Origin: Microbacterium murale
GTDB taxonomy: Bacteria > Actinomycetota > Actinomycetes > Actinomycetales > Microbacteriaceae
Assembly (NCBI RefSeq): GCF_030815955.1
Contig: NZ_JAUSXK010000001.1
Location: 744,001-808,000, forward strand
DNA: 64,000 bases
Direction of reading: 5' to 3'
Position numbers and translations under genes: made by a program. Shown here piece after piece: positions 35,362 to 43,216 of this stretch. A model generated the notes under the pieces. It ran no database searches. It had not been told where the DNA came from and worked only from the letters and a program-made list of their open reading frames with translations. Every line of letters begins with the position of its first letter. Position 1 is the first letter of the stretch.

Positions 35362-36015
35362 GTGAGCGAGGAAATCAGGATCGATGCTGCTGCCACACGC
35401 TGGTCGCCCGGAGATCGCACCGGACTGCCACTGCTCGTGCTGCTGCACGGCTACGGCGCCGATGAACACGACCTGTTCGGACTCGCGCCGTTCCTCCCAG
35501 ACGGCATCGCGGTGGCCTCCGTCGCCGCTCCCCTCGCACCCCCGTGGCCGATGCCCGGCAGGTCGTGGTACGCGATCGACGGTCTCGACGGAAGAGATCC
35601 CGATGCGGTGACAACGGCCGCGCGCGCCTTTCTGCGTTGGCTCGACGACGCCGCGGGCGACGCGTCGACAGTGGCGCTGCTCGGGTTCTCGCAGGGCGCA
35701 GCCGTGGCGTTGCAGTCGCTGCGGCTGGACCCCGCGCGCTTCGACGCCGTGGTCGCACTCAGTGGTTACGCGTCACCCGATGACCTGCCCGAGGACGAGG
35801 CGCTGCGCGAGATGCGCCCGCGCGTGTTCTGGGGCCGCGGCACGAACGATGACGTGATCCCCGCACCGTTGATCGCCCACACGGCGGGGTGGCTGCCGGA
35901 CCACTCCGAGCTCACCGGCCGGGTCTACCCAGGGCTGACGCACAGCATCTCCGAGGACGAACTCGCAGACGTGCGGGTGTTCCTCGAGAAGTGGCGAGAC
36001 GCCTCAGCGGGCTGA
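35362..36015 (+). CDS. Alpha/beta hydrolase, phospholipase/carboxylesterase type
   Basis: A 217-residue esterase of the lysophospholipase/carboxylesterase group. Oxyanion segment LVLLHGYGADEHDL (residues about 24-37), nucleophile GFSQGA (Ser near 112), catalytic Asp near GRGTNDDVI and His in YPGLTHSISE. Such enzymes cleave short acyl esters or thioesters in the cytoplasm. Its 3' end overlaps the convergent small membrane protein gene by 12 bp. Confidence 0.9.
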   Translation: MSEEIRIDAAATRWSPGDRTGLPLLVLLHGYGADEHDLFGLAPFLPDGIAVASVAAPLAPPWPMPGRSWYAIDGLDGRDPDAVTTAARAFLRWLDDAAGDASTVALLGFSQGAAVALQSLRLDPARFDAVVALSGYASPDDLPEDEALREMRPRVFWGRGTNDDVIPAPLIAHTAGWLPDHSELTGRVYPGLTHSISEDELADVRVFLEKWRDASAG

Positions 36016-36282
36016 GCCGCCTCCGCCCTCGACGTCGTCATCGTTCTCAACGTCGTCACGGCTCTCGACGTCGTCATCGCTCTCCTCGACTGATGCGCCT
36101 CGTCCGACTGCCCCGAGTGCGATCGCGAATGCCACGCCGATGGCGATCCCGAGAGTGATGCCGAGCCCCATGTTGTCGAGCGCGGACCCCATCGCGACGC
36201 CGACGCCCATGCCGAGGGCGATGCCTGCGCCCCAGCTCAACCGCTGTCGCGCCTCGTGCCCGCTCATCTGGTCGTCAGCCAT
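36004..36282 (-). CDS. Small glycine-zipper membrane protein with acidic repeat tail
   Basis: A 92-residue protein. After a charged start it has two helices rich in GxxxG spacing (GAGIALGMGVGVAMGSAL and GLGITLGIAIGVAFAIALG), typical of packed transmembrane hairpins, then an acidic C-terminal tail with repeated DDVE units. TAGCGT lies 6 nt before the ATG (36289-36294, minus strand), so it is probably leaderless. Function is unknown. Confidence 0.72.
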   Translation of the reverse strand: MADDQMSGHEARQRLSWGAGIALGMGVGVAMGSALDNMGLGITLGIAIGVAFAIALGAVGRGASVEESDDDVESRDDVENDDDVEGGGGSAR

Positions 36283-36343
36283 GACTCCACGCTAATCAGC
36301 GCGGACGCGCGCGGCATCCCCCGCGCGACGGATGCCGGGCGCC

Positions 36344-37606
36344 TCAGTGCTTCTTGCCGCCACCCGGAACGTCGACGTCCGCCCAGACGAGGCGGTGATC
36401 GCTCGAGGGGAACGGGTAAACGCCCGTCAGGTGCGAGAGCGGATCGTCGGAGGTCGGCCAGAAGACCCCCGAGTCGAGGATTCGGATCTGGCGGCTCGGC
36501 AGCACGTAGTCGACACGGATGTTTCCTGGCGGCTCCGAGAAGTCGGCGGTGTCCTGCGCCGGGGCACCCACGTGCTCGAGGTTGATGCCGGCCTGCAGAT
36601 CGGTCGCCTCTACGGCGCCTTCGCTGGTCGGCACGGACGCCGTGTTGATGCGCGGATGCTCGAGAAGCTGCTGGATCGCGCCCTCTGTGGAGTCACCGTC
36701 ATTCGGGTCGGCGTTCTGATCGCCGGCGATCACGAAGAGCTCGTTGCGCCCGAGGCCACCGTCGTTGCCCTGGTCGTCGACGATGTACGCCCCGGTCTTG
36801 CCCGCTGCGATGTAATCGGCCCAGAGGCGGATCTCGTCGTGGTTGCGTCGGCCGTTGCGGTCTTCTGCCCCGTCGAAGGTCGGCGGGGTCGGATGCGACA
36901 CGAGGAAGTGCACGGTCTTGTTCTTCGAGACCTCGATCGGCACATCCCAATGCGACTTGCTCGAGAGCGGGAACTGGGCGAGCTCCTCCGGCGAGTAGAA
37001 GTCGGCGGGCTCCGCCGTCGAGGGGTCGTCCGGAAGAAGCGCGCCTGGCATGTCCGACCAGCGGAGGTTCTGGAACGTGCGGATGGCATCCTGCTCGATC
37101 GGATACTTCGAGTAGACGGCCATGCCGTACTGACCGGAGAACAAGCCGAAGCCCCAGGCATCGTCGCCGCCCGAGACCACTCCGTCATTGTTCAGGTCGA
37201 AACCGCTGGGCACGCCCGTGTTGACCGGGGCGGAGTATCGATAGGCGTACTCGACGGGCTCTGCGTCGCCGTGCGGTACCGACAGGTAGTTCTCCTGGAA
37301 CAGCCGCAGCGCCTCGCCCCCTGTGTCGTAGTCGAACTCGTTGATCAGCAGCACGTCGGGGTTCGAGCGCTGGATGATCTCGGCCACGGCGTCTGCCTGC
37401 GCGTTGCCAGGGGCGGCGAGATCGGCGACGAGCGCACCATCGGTGCCGCGGTTGAGTGAGGCGTTGAATGTGGCGAAGCGCACGTCGGAGTCGTCGGGCG
37501 ATTCGCGCGGCGGTGCGGCGGCAGCCGGGGCTGCGGTCGCGACGGCGGCGCCGACGACCAGGAGGGCTGCGAGAGCGGCTGCGCGGGCGCGACGATACGT
37601 GGTCAT
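36344..37606 (-). CDS. Secreted endonuclease/exonuclease/phosphatase-family protein
   Basis: A 420-residue exported protein. The signal peptide ends near VATAAPAAAAPP. The EEP fold is shown by VRFATFNASLNRG, VLLINEFDYD (metal Glu), FVIAGDQNADPNDG (catalytic Asp/Asn) and PFPSSDHRLVWADV (Asp-His). A stretch near residues 135-147, DLNNDGVVSGGDD, matches a calcium-binding EF-hand/dockerin loop. The ATG at 37606 has TAGCGT 7 nt upstream. It probably hydrolyses phosphodiesters or phosphomonoesters outside the cell, perhaps to gain phosphate. Confidence 0.88.
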   Translation of the reverse strand: MTTYRRARAAALAALLVVGAAVATAAPAAAAPPRESPDDSDVRFATFNASLNRGTDGALVADLAAPGNAQADAVAEIIQRSNPDVLLINEFDYDTGGEALRLFQENYLSVPHGDAEPVEYAYRYSAPVNTGVPSGFDLNNDGVVSGGDDAWGFGLFSGQYGMAVYSKYPIEQDAIRTFQNLRWSDMPGALLPDDPSTAEPADFYSPEELAQFPLSSKSHWDVPIEVSKNKTVHFLVSHPTPPTFDGAEDRNGRRNHDEIRLWADYIAAGKTGAYIVDDQGNDGGLGRNELFVIAGDQNADPNDGDSTEGAIQQLLEHPRINTASVPTSEGAVEATDLQAGINLEHVGAPAQDTADFSEPPGNIRVDYVLPSRQIRILDSGVFWPTSDDPLSHLTGVYPFPSSDHRLVWADVDVPGGGKKH

Positions 37607-37613
37607 GCGAGCC

Positions 37614-37619
37614 ACGCTA
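37614..37619 (-). promoter_or_regulatory. -10 box TAGCGT of the secreted EEP protein gene
   Basis: TAGCGT on the minus strand ends 7 nt before the ATG at 37606, with no ribosome-binding site between. The same TAGCGT occurs in front of the small membrane protein at 36289-36294. Confidence 0.5.
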
Positions 37620-37783
37620 GCTCGTGACCATGACGTCCAGAAGACCGATCGATGAACGGATGACTGTCGCGACACGCCCGGGGGTTGCGCCGGACGAGTC
37701 GCCCGGGTATCGTCGTGACGTCTTGTCCGCCGTGTTTGGAAGTTCATTGATCTGATCTGTCGCCTCCGCGCTCTACTTTCCGC

Positions 37784-37856
37784 GCGCTGACACGACGATC
37801 CTTCCTACCGGTTTCGCCTCCGCCTTTCGGCGTCGAGCAGCGACCCGTGTCAGTGC
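37784..37856 (+). promoter_or_regulatory. Structured 5' leader of the ABC-F gene (candidate attenuator)
   Basis: GCGCTGACACG (37784-37794) and CGTGTCAGTGC (37846-37856) pair over 11 bp with one G-U, enclosing 51 nt that hold a second hairpin CGCC-TTTC-GGCG (37821-37832). The structure ends 26 nt before the ATG at 37883. ABC-F resistance genes are often controlled by ribosome-sensing attenuators in their leaders. A short upstream reading frame (GTG at about 37730, seven codons) is possible but unproven. Confidence 0.4.
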
Positions 37857-37882
37857 ATCCGCACACCCTCGGGAGACACCCC

Positions 37883-39484
37883 ATGTCATTGCAGACCACC
37901 CACGCATCGGTCACCCTCGACCGCCTCACCTTCACCTGGCCGGACGGTCAGACCGCTCTCGACGGCGTCACCGGCTCGTTCGGCACCGGCCGCACCGGCC
38001 TGGTCGGCCGCAACGGCTCAGGCAAATCCACGCTGCTGCGCCTCATCGCCGGAGAACTCGCGCCGACGTCCGGCACGATCCACACCACCGGAGACGTCGC
38101 CTACCTTCCCCAGCGACTGACGCTCGACGTCGAACGCCGCGTCGTCGAGCTGCTCGGGGCCGCAGAGGCGCTGGATGCGGTCCGCGCCATCGCAGCGGGC
38201 GACGTCGATCCTGCACATTTCGACGCCGTCGGCGACGACTGGGACATCGAGGCGCGCGCCGAGGTGTCGCTGGCGGAGGCGGGTCTCGATCCGTCGTTCC
38301 TCGAGCGCAGCGTCGGCGAACTGTCCGGAGGGGAGGCGGTGCTCGTCGCGATCGCCGGCATCCGCCTCCGACGCGCACCGATCACGCTCCTCGACGAGCC
38401 GACCAACAATCTCGACCGCGAAGCCAGGGGGCGCCTCGCCGACATGGTGCGCTCCTGGAAGGGCACGCTCGTCGTGGTGAGCCACGACGTGTCGCTGCTC
38501 GAGTTGATGGACGACACTGCCGAGTTGTACGCCCACACGCTGAGCGTGTTCGGCGGACCGTACTCGGAGTGGCGAGCGTGGCTGGATACCGAGCAGGATG
38601 CGGCGCGCCAGGCAGAACGCGACGCCAGGCAGTCATTCAAGAAGGAGAAGCGACAGCGCATCGAGGCCGAGACCAAGCTGGCGGGCCGCGCACGCATGGC
38701 GAACAAGGCCTACGTCGAGAAGCGCGTGCCGAAGATCATCGCCAACGGCCGGAAGATGGAGGCGCAGGTGTCTGCCGGCAGGCTGCGCACCGAGGTCGCC
38801 GAGAAGGAGCGCGAGGCGCGAGCCGCGCTCGATGAGGCCGGACGGCGGGTACGCGGCGACGCCTCGGTGAAGATCGAGCTGCCGGATCCGGAGGTCTCCA
38901 GCTCGCGCCGCATCGCCACGATCGGCGACCAGGAGCGGTCCTGGGTCATCCAGGGGCCGGAGCGCGTCGCGCTGATCGGCCGCAACGGCGTCGGCAAGAC
39001 GACACTGCTGCAGCGGCTGGTGGACGGCGACACGGACGGCACGATCACGGCGACCGCGCACACCGATCGCATCGGCTACCTGCCGCAGCGCATCGACGGG
39101 CTCGATGAATCGCGCTCAGTGCTGGAGAACATCGCGGAGGCCGCGCCCACGATCCCGGAGAAAGAGCTGCGCAACCGCCTTGCACGGTTCCTCATCCGCG
39201 GTGACACGACAGATCGTCCGGTGGGCACGTTGTCCGGCGGCGAGCGCTTCCGCGTCGCACTGGCGAAGCTGCTGCTCGCCGACCCCGCCCCGCACCTCGT
39301 GGTACTGGACGAGCCGACGAACAACCTCGACCTCGACACGGTCGATCAGGTCGTCGAGGCGCTGCGCGCCTACCGCGGCGCGGTGCTCATCGTCAGTCAC
39401 GATGATGCGTTCCTGGAGCGACTCGATCTGGATCTGACCCTTGAGATCGATGCGGAGGGTCGGATGCAGGAGTCCACCGATTGA
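37883..39484 (+). CDS. ABC-F family ATPase (ribosome-associated, antibiotic-resistance type)
   Basis: A 533-residue protein with two ABC domains and no membrane segment. Domain 1 has GRNGSGKST, LSGGEAVLVAIA and LLDEPTNNLD; domain 2 has GRNGVGKTT, LSGGERFRVALA and VLDEPTNNLD. The linker (residues about 245-330) is highly charged, as in ABC-F ribosome-probing proteins. ABC-F proteins free stalled ribosomes or displace antibiotics; this length fits the actinobacterial resistance-type group. The ATG at 37883 follows GGGAGA; an upstream ATG lies inside the leader stem. Which drug, if any, is not evident. Confidence 0.92.
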   Translation: MSLQTTHASVTLDRLTFTWPDGQTALDGVTGSFGTGRTGLVGRNGSGKSTLLRLIAGELAPTSGTIHTTGDVAYLPQRLTLDVERRVVELLGAAEALDAVRAIAAGDVDPAHFDAVGDDWDIEARAEVSLAEAGLDPSFLERSVGELSGGEAVLVAIAGIRLRRAPITLLDEPTNNLDREARGRLADMVRSWKGTLVVVSHDVSLLELMDDTAELYAHTLSVFGGPYSEWRAWLDTEQDAARQAERDARQSFKKEKRQRIEAETKLAGRARMANKAYVEKRVPKIIANGRKMEAQVSAGRLRTEVAEKEREARAALDEAGRRVRGDASVKIELPDPEVSSSRRIATIGDQERSWVIQGPERVALIGRNGVGKTTLLQRLVDGDTDGTITATAHTDRIGYLPQRIDGLDESRSVLENIAEAAPTIPEKELRNRLARFLIRGDTTDRPVGTLSGGERFRVALAKLLLADPAPHLVVLDEPTNNLDLDTVDQVVEALRAYRGAVLIVSHDDAFLERLDLDLTLEIDAEGRMQESTD

Positions 39485-39495
39485 CGCCGTGCGCT

Positions 39496-40746
39496 CTAGT
39501 CGAGGAGCGTCAACCACCAGGGAAGCGCACCGATCGGCACAACAGTGAGCGTGCCGTCGGCGCCGAGGATGAGGAGCTGGTTCGCGGACCAGGCCTCAGG
39601 GGCGGAGGAGATGACAGCCGTCCCGCCCTCGGCGCCGGTGAGAGCGCGCACCGCGTCGTCCTGCATCTCACTCGACGCCATGATCTCGCCGGTCGCGGCA
39701 TCCACCACACTCAGCAGCACCCGCTCGGCGTTGATCGATTCCCGGTGCTGCACGAGCAGGAACCCGTACCCGATGCCGGCAGGTTCCGGGATGCTCTCCT
39801 CTTCGAAGAACTGCTCCTCATCGAAGAACTTCCCGGTGTCGAGAAGTGCGCCGAGTCTCGGCGCTGCGCCGCTCACGGGGAGGATGGTGGCATCCACGAA
39901 CTCCGCCAACCGTCGCGAGGTTTCTTCCGGACGAGTGACCTCCAGGGCGTCGCGCTGCACGGACTCGGCCACGGAGACGATCGAGTAGACCGTTCCGTCC
40001 TGTTCTGCCGCGACGCCGACCGTCTCGGTGAGGTGGCTGTCGTCGACCCAGGGGGACGCGCTCAATACGCCCTGCCATACCGACGCGAGAGCGTTGTCTG
40101 CAGGCGTCGCTCGGGTCTGACCGACGGGAATCTGCAGGATGTCGCCGGTGCTGCTCAGCACCATCACGGTGTTCGCGTCGGGGTCATACCCGTAGGCGCT
40201 CGCCGCGAGCACCACATCCTGCCCGAGACCGTCGATACCGGTCCCCTCCGCGTGCACCTCGCCAGACGCTGCGTCGAGGATCACCAGCCCATGATCCGTG
40301 CCGACGTACACCCACTGGGCGTCTCCGGCGAGCACGACCGCGTCGCCGATGAGATCATCATTGAGCTTTCTGTCCCACAGCTGTTCCCCGTCGTTCATCC
40401 GGATTGCGGCGATCCGCATCTGCAACGCCGATTCGAAGAGTCCTGGACGGGAGTTGTCGCTGTAGGTGACGACAGCGACCTCCTCGGCGCCCATGGAAAC
40501 GATCGCCGAGGTCGCAGAGACCTCGATGTCCCGCACGGATGGGGACCCGAAGAGGCCGACGAACAGAATCACCGCTCCGATGACGAACGGGGCGAGGAAG
40601 ATCAGTGCGAAGATCCGGCGATCCTTCTTCACAGACCGGCGATCCGGCCGCGGTCGCTCCGGCTCGGAGCCGAACGACACGCTCGACCCGTTGAGGATGT
40701 ACCCGGATGAAGGGGAGGCACCGCTCCCGCTCGTCGTGATCTTCAT
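39496..40746 (-). CDS. PA2928-like single-pass membrane protein with beta-propeller-like repeats
   Basis: A 416-residue protein. A Lys/Arg-rich cytoplasmic start leads to one helix (IFALIFLAPFVIGAVILFVGLFG, residues about 46-68), then an extracytoplasmic domain with recurrent PQQ/WD-like blades (AIRMNDGEQLWDRKL, WVYVGTDHGLVILDAASGEV, VLSSTGDILQIP). The repeated 'value at, then DGEQLW/ASGEV' pattern indicates a propeller scaffold with no visible active site. It resembles proteins annotated PA2928. It is divergent from the CHAT operon but may be unrelated to it. Confidence 0.72.
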   Translation of the reverse strand: MKITTSGSGASPSSGYILNGSSVSFGSEPERPRPDRRSVKKDRRIFALIFLAPFVIGAVILFVGLFGSPSVRDIEVSATSAIVSMGAEEVAVVTYSDNSRPGLFESALQMRIAAIRMNDGEQLWDRKLNDDLIGDAVVLAGDAQWVYVGTDHGLVILDAASGEVHAEGTGIDGLGQDVVLAASAYGYDPDANTVMVLSSTGDILQIPVGQTRATPADNALASVWQGVLSASPWVDDSHLTETVGVAAEQDGTVYSIVSVAESVQRDALEVTRPEETSRRLAEFVDATILPVSGAAPRLGALLDTGKFFDEEQFFEEESIPEPAGIGYGFLLVQHRESINAERVLLSVVDAATGEIMASSEMQDDAVRALTGAEGGTAVISSAPEAWSANQLLILGADGTLTVVPIGALPWWLTLLD

Positions 40747-40829
40747 GGGCTGCTCCTTCTTTCTCGGTCAGGATCGCACACCCTCATCCCTCCCGATCAC
40801 GGGTTGCGCCACCCGTCTCCGCCCCTGGC

Positions 40830-40835
40830 TAAAGT
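40830..40835 (+). promoter_or_regulatory. -10 box TAAAGT of the CHAT operon
   Basis: TAAAGT fits TAnnnT and ends 8 nt before the ATG at 40844, with no ribosome-binding site between. The likely start is therefore 40844, well upstream of the GTG at 41001. Confidence 0.5.
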
Positions 40836-40843
40836 GGACGGAT

Positions 40844-42149
40844 ATGAGCCCGTCGACGAAGCTCACTCCAGCGACTGCAGCGCCCTCTGAACCGGGTGCG
40901 CGCCGAGCGCGCGCACTGGTGATCGAGGAGGCCTGGCGCACCTTGGGCGAGGGGGTCGCGCCGCTCAGCAACGGCACCGGCCGGCCGCTCGCCCAGCACG
41001 GTGAAGCTCATCCTCGACCCGCTCATCATCCGCCCGGTGCAGAACCCGCAGCTCGCCGGGTTCTCTCTCGCATCGGATGCTGCGGCAGAACTGACCCTCC
41101 GCATCGCATCCGCCCGTGACGATCTCGTGGCGACCGCCGCGTGGTTCCAGATCCTCAAGAGAACCAGGCGCGCGCTGCGCATCACCGAGGGCAACCCTCA
41201 GGAGAAGTACTTCCAGCGCTGTTTCGAGCTCGCCCGCACCCTCGGGGTCCCCGAACCCGCAACGGCGGAGGCGACGGCATCCGAGGTCGTGTCGGAGATC
41301 GCTCATGCCGGCGGCGACGCGATCATGACCCGCATCCGTGCGCTGCTGCAGGACCCCGTCGAGACAGAGCGCTTGCAATCGGCGCTAAGCCTGGCGTGGA
41401 AGACCCGTGCGTCGGTCCATGCCGGAGCAGACACGGCGCCTCAGGTCACCGCGGTACTCGACGACTGCGGAAGCGCGCGCACCCCAGAACTCGACGAACT
41501 CATCGACGCGCGCGCAGGCACCGCTGCGGCATCGCAGCTGGAATCCGCTGGAGCTGCGCGCACGCTCGGCCTCACGGCTCTCGATCAGCCGACGACCCCC
41601 GGACTCGGTGCCACGGCATCCAAGCGCACACTCCCCCGGCCGTTCGACCGGTCCGTCTTCGAACGACTGTTCGCCGCGCTCTCCGGTGGCGCCGCTCTCG
41701 ACAGCGCACGTGAAGCGGACGACGTCGTGGAGGACGAGATCGAACGGACGGCGAGCGCTTGGGAGCTCGCGGACGAACAGAGCCGCATCATCATGCTGCT
41801 GGGTGCCGAGGCGAGCCACGCGTTGGAGCCCACCGAGATTCTGCGTCCGACGAATGCGCATCGCCTGCTCAGCAGCAGATGGGAACGCGAGGCATACGTT
41901 CGACGCGTTCTGCGTCTGCCAGGAGAGCTGAGCGGCGTTCCAGAGCCGGTTCGAGACGACATCCGCACCGTCCGACAGGGCTATCTGCGCAGGCTATGGG
42001 TGCGGCTGCACGGTCGTGAACTGCGCGGCCAGTCCACGACGGGCGCCGAGCTGTGGGACACGCTCGATGGCGCCCTCCGCTCGGTCGTGATGGACCAGCG
42101 GCACCGCCTGAAGCTCGCGATCGGCCGCGACGTGGAGGGAGCCGCATGA
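40844..42149 (+). CDS. Uncharacterised protein, first gene of the CHAT operon; apparent +1 frame break in a G5 run
   Basis: From the leaderless ATG at 40844 the coding bias is good (STKLTPATAAPSEPG, ARALVIEEAWRTLGEG) until a G5 run at 40951-40955; after it the bias moves to another frame, which runs intact from GTG 41001 to TGA 42149 (382 codons). Removing one G gives a single 434-residue protein reading WRTLGEGSRRSATAPAG and then VKLILDPLIIRPVQNPQLAG. The 41001 GTG has no ribosome site. The protein is all-helical in look, Ala/Arg/Glu-rich, and matches no family I know. Its stop overlaps the next gene (ATGA). Either a sequencing indel, a mutation or slippage at the run explains it. Confidence 0.7.
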
Positions 42150-43216
42150 CCGTGTGGATCCGGATCGACGGCGACGCCGCGACCGTCTCCGACGTCGCCG
42201 AGCCGCGTCGCGGAGCGACGTTCGCGACGGCGATCGTCGAGGCGCACGGCGCGCTGCTCACCTGGGACGTCACCGCCGGGATGCGTTTCCCGGATGCTGA
42301 GATCCACAGCCCGATCGAGGCAGAAGGCTGGCTCGCTGACGTTTATGGTGACGGCGTCGCGGAGGCGGTGCGCGCCGGGAAGCAGGCAGAGCTGGCGCTG
42401 CCTGCCGACGCCGAGCTCGTCGACGCCGCACGTGCGCTCGCGCTCCTCACCTGGGCACATGCCTGGTGGCCGGCCGGCGTCTACACTCCTGCTGTCGATC
42501 CCGCCATCATCGCCGCCGAGATCGCCGTCGCCGCGCATGCGCTGGAACACGTTCTCGACGACCCGGATGCCGTGGAGCGCGCGCTCACGGGCGCCATCGA
42601 CGCTCCCTCTGCGCTGGCTTCGGCACCGGCGTCGCTGCGTGTCGAGGCAGGCGCCCTCGCGGACGCCATCGCCGACCTCGCCGACGACCACGGGGTCGAG
42701 CTGCAGCCCGCGACGCTCGACGCCCGCCCCGAGGATTGGGCGCTCGCGGCCAGCGGACCGAACATGCCGTCTCACGAGGGCACCGAGGTCGGCCACGGCT
42801 CGAGTCCGGTGCGCTGGGCCGACGTTCCCGCCCAGACGGTGGCAGCCGACAGCGACGCGCAATGGTCGCTGCGGAGCGTCGGCGGCGCTGCGCATCTGCA
42901 TCTCACTGTTGCCGCCGCGAGTGGTGCGAGCCGCGACTCGACACTGCGTGCGCGGTTCGGGCCGGAGGATCTCGATATCGACGTGCCGCTCGCTCTCACC
43001 GGCGCGGCGTTCACCGGTAGCGCAGAGGTCGCGGCATCCGTGGCTCTGCTCCCCCTCGATGACCGCACCCTGTGGGTGCGAGATCCGCTCGTCGCCGCAG
43101 TGCCGGGACCCGCGGAATCCGAAACGGATCGTGACCTGGTGCGGGAGTTCGCGGTCGCGAGATTGGATGATCCGTCGGCGAGTCTCGCCGAGCGCATCGC
43201 CGGTGCCCGCGTATGA
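42146..43216 (+). CDS. Uncharacterised protein, second gene of the CHAT operon
   Basis: A 356-residue soluble protein beginning VWIRIDGDAATVSDVAEPRRG. The middle third is very Ala-rich and helical (AARALALLTWAHAWWPAG, AHALEHVLDDPDAVERAL), the C-terminal third looks like beta-strands (LHLTVAAASGA, LRARFGPEDLDIDVPL). No catalytic motif or family is recognised. ATGA overlaps link it to both neighbours, so all four proteins are made together in similar amounts. By position it may be an adaptor or substrate of the CHAT protease; that is inference. Confidence 0.72.
   Translation: MTVWIRIDGDAATVSDVAEPRRGATFATAIVEAHGALLTWDVTAGMRFPDAEIHSPIEAEGWLADVYGDGVAEAVRAGKQAELALPADAELVDAARALALLTWAHAWWPAGVYTPAVDPAIIAAEIAVAAHALEHVLDDPDAVERALTGAIDAPSALASAPASLRVEAGALADAIADLADDHGVELQPATLDARPEDWALAASGPNMPSHEGTEVGHGSSPVRWADVPAQTVAADSDAQWSLRSVGGAAHLHLTVAAASGASRDSTLRARFGPEDLDIDVPLALTGAAFTGSAEVAASVALLPLDDRTLWVRDPLVAAVPGPAESETDRDLVREFAVARLDDPSASLAERIAGARV

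Noticed and set aside
36018..36095. Repeats of GACGTCGTCA in the small membrane protein gene as a regulatory array
   Set aside because: They are in-frame codons for the DDVE repeats of the acidic tail, so a coding repeat explains them.
40466..41119. A 217-codon frame covering the start of the CHAT operon
   Set aside because: The first part is antisense to the PA2928-like gene; only the segment from 40844 to the G5 run has coding character.
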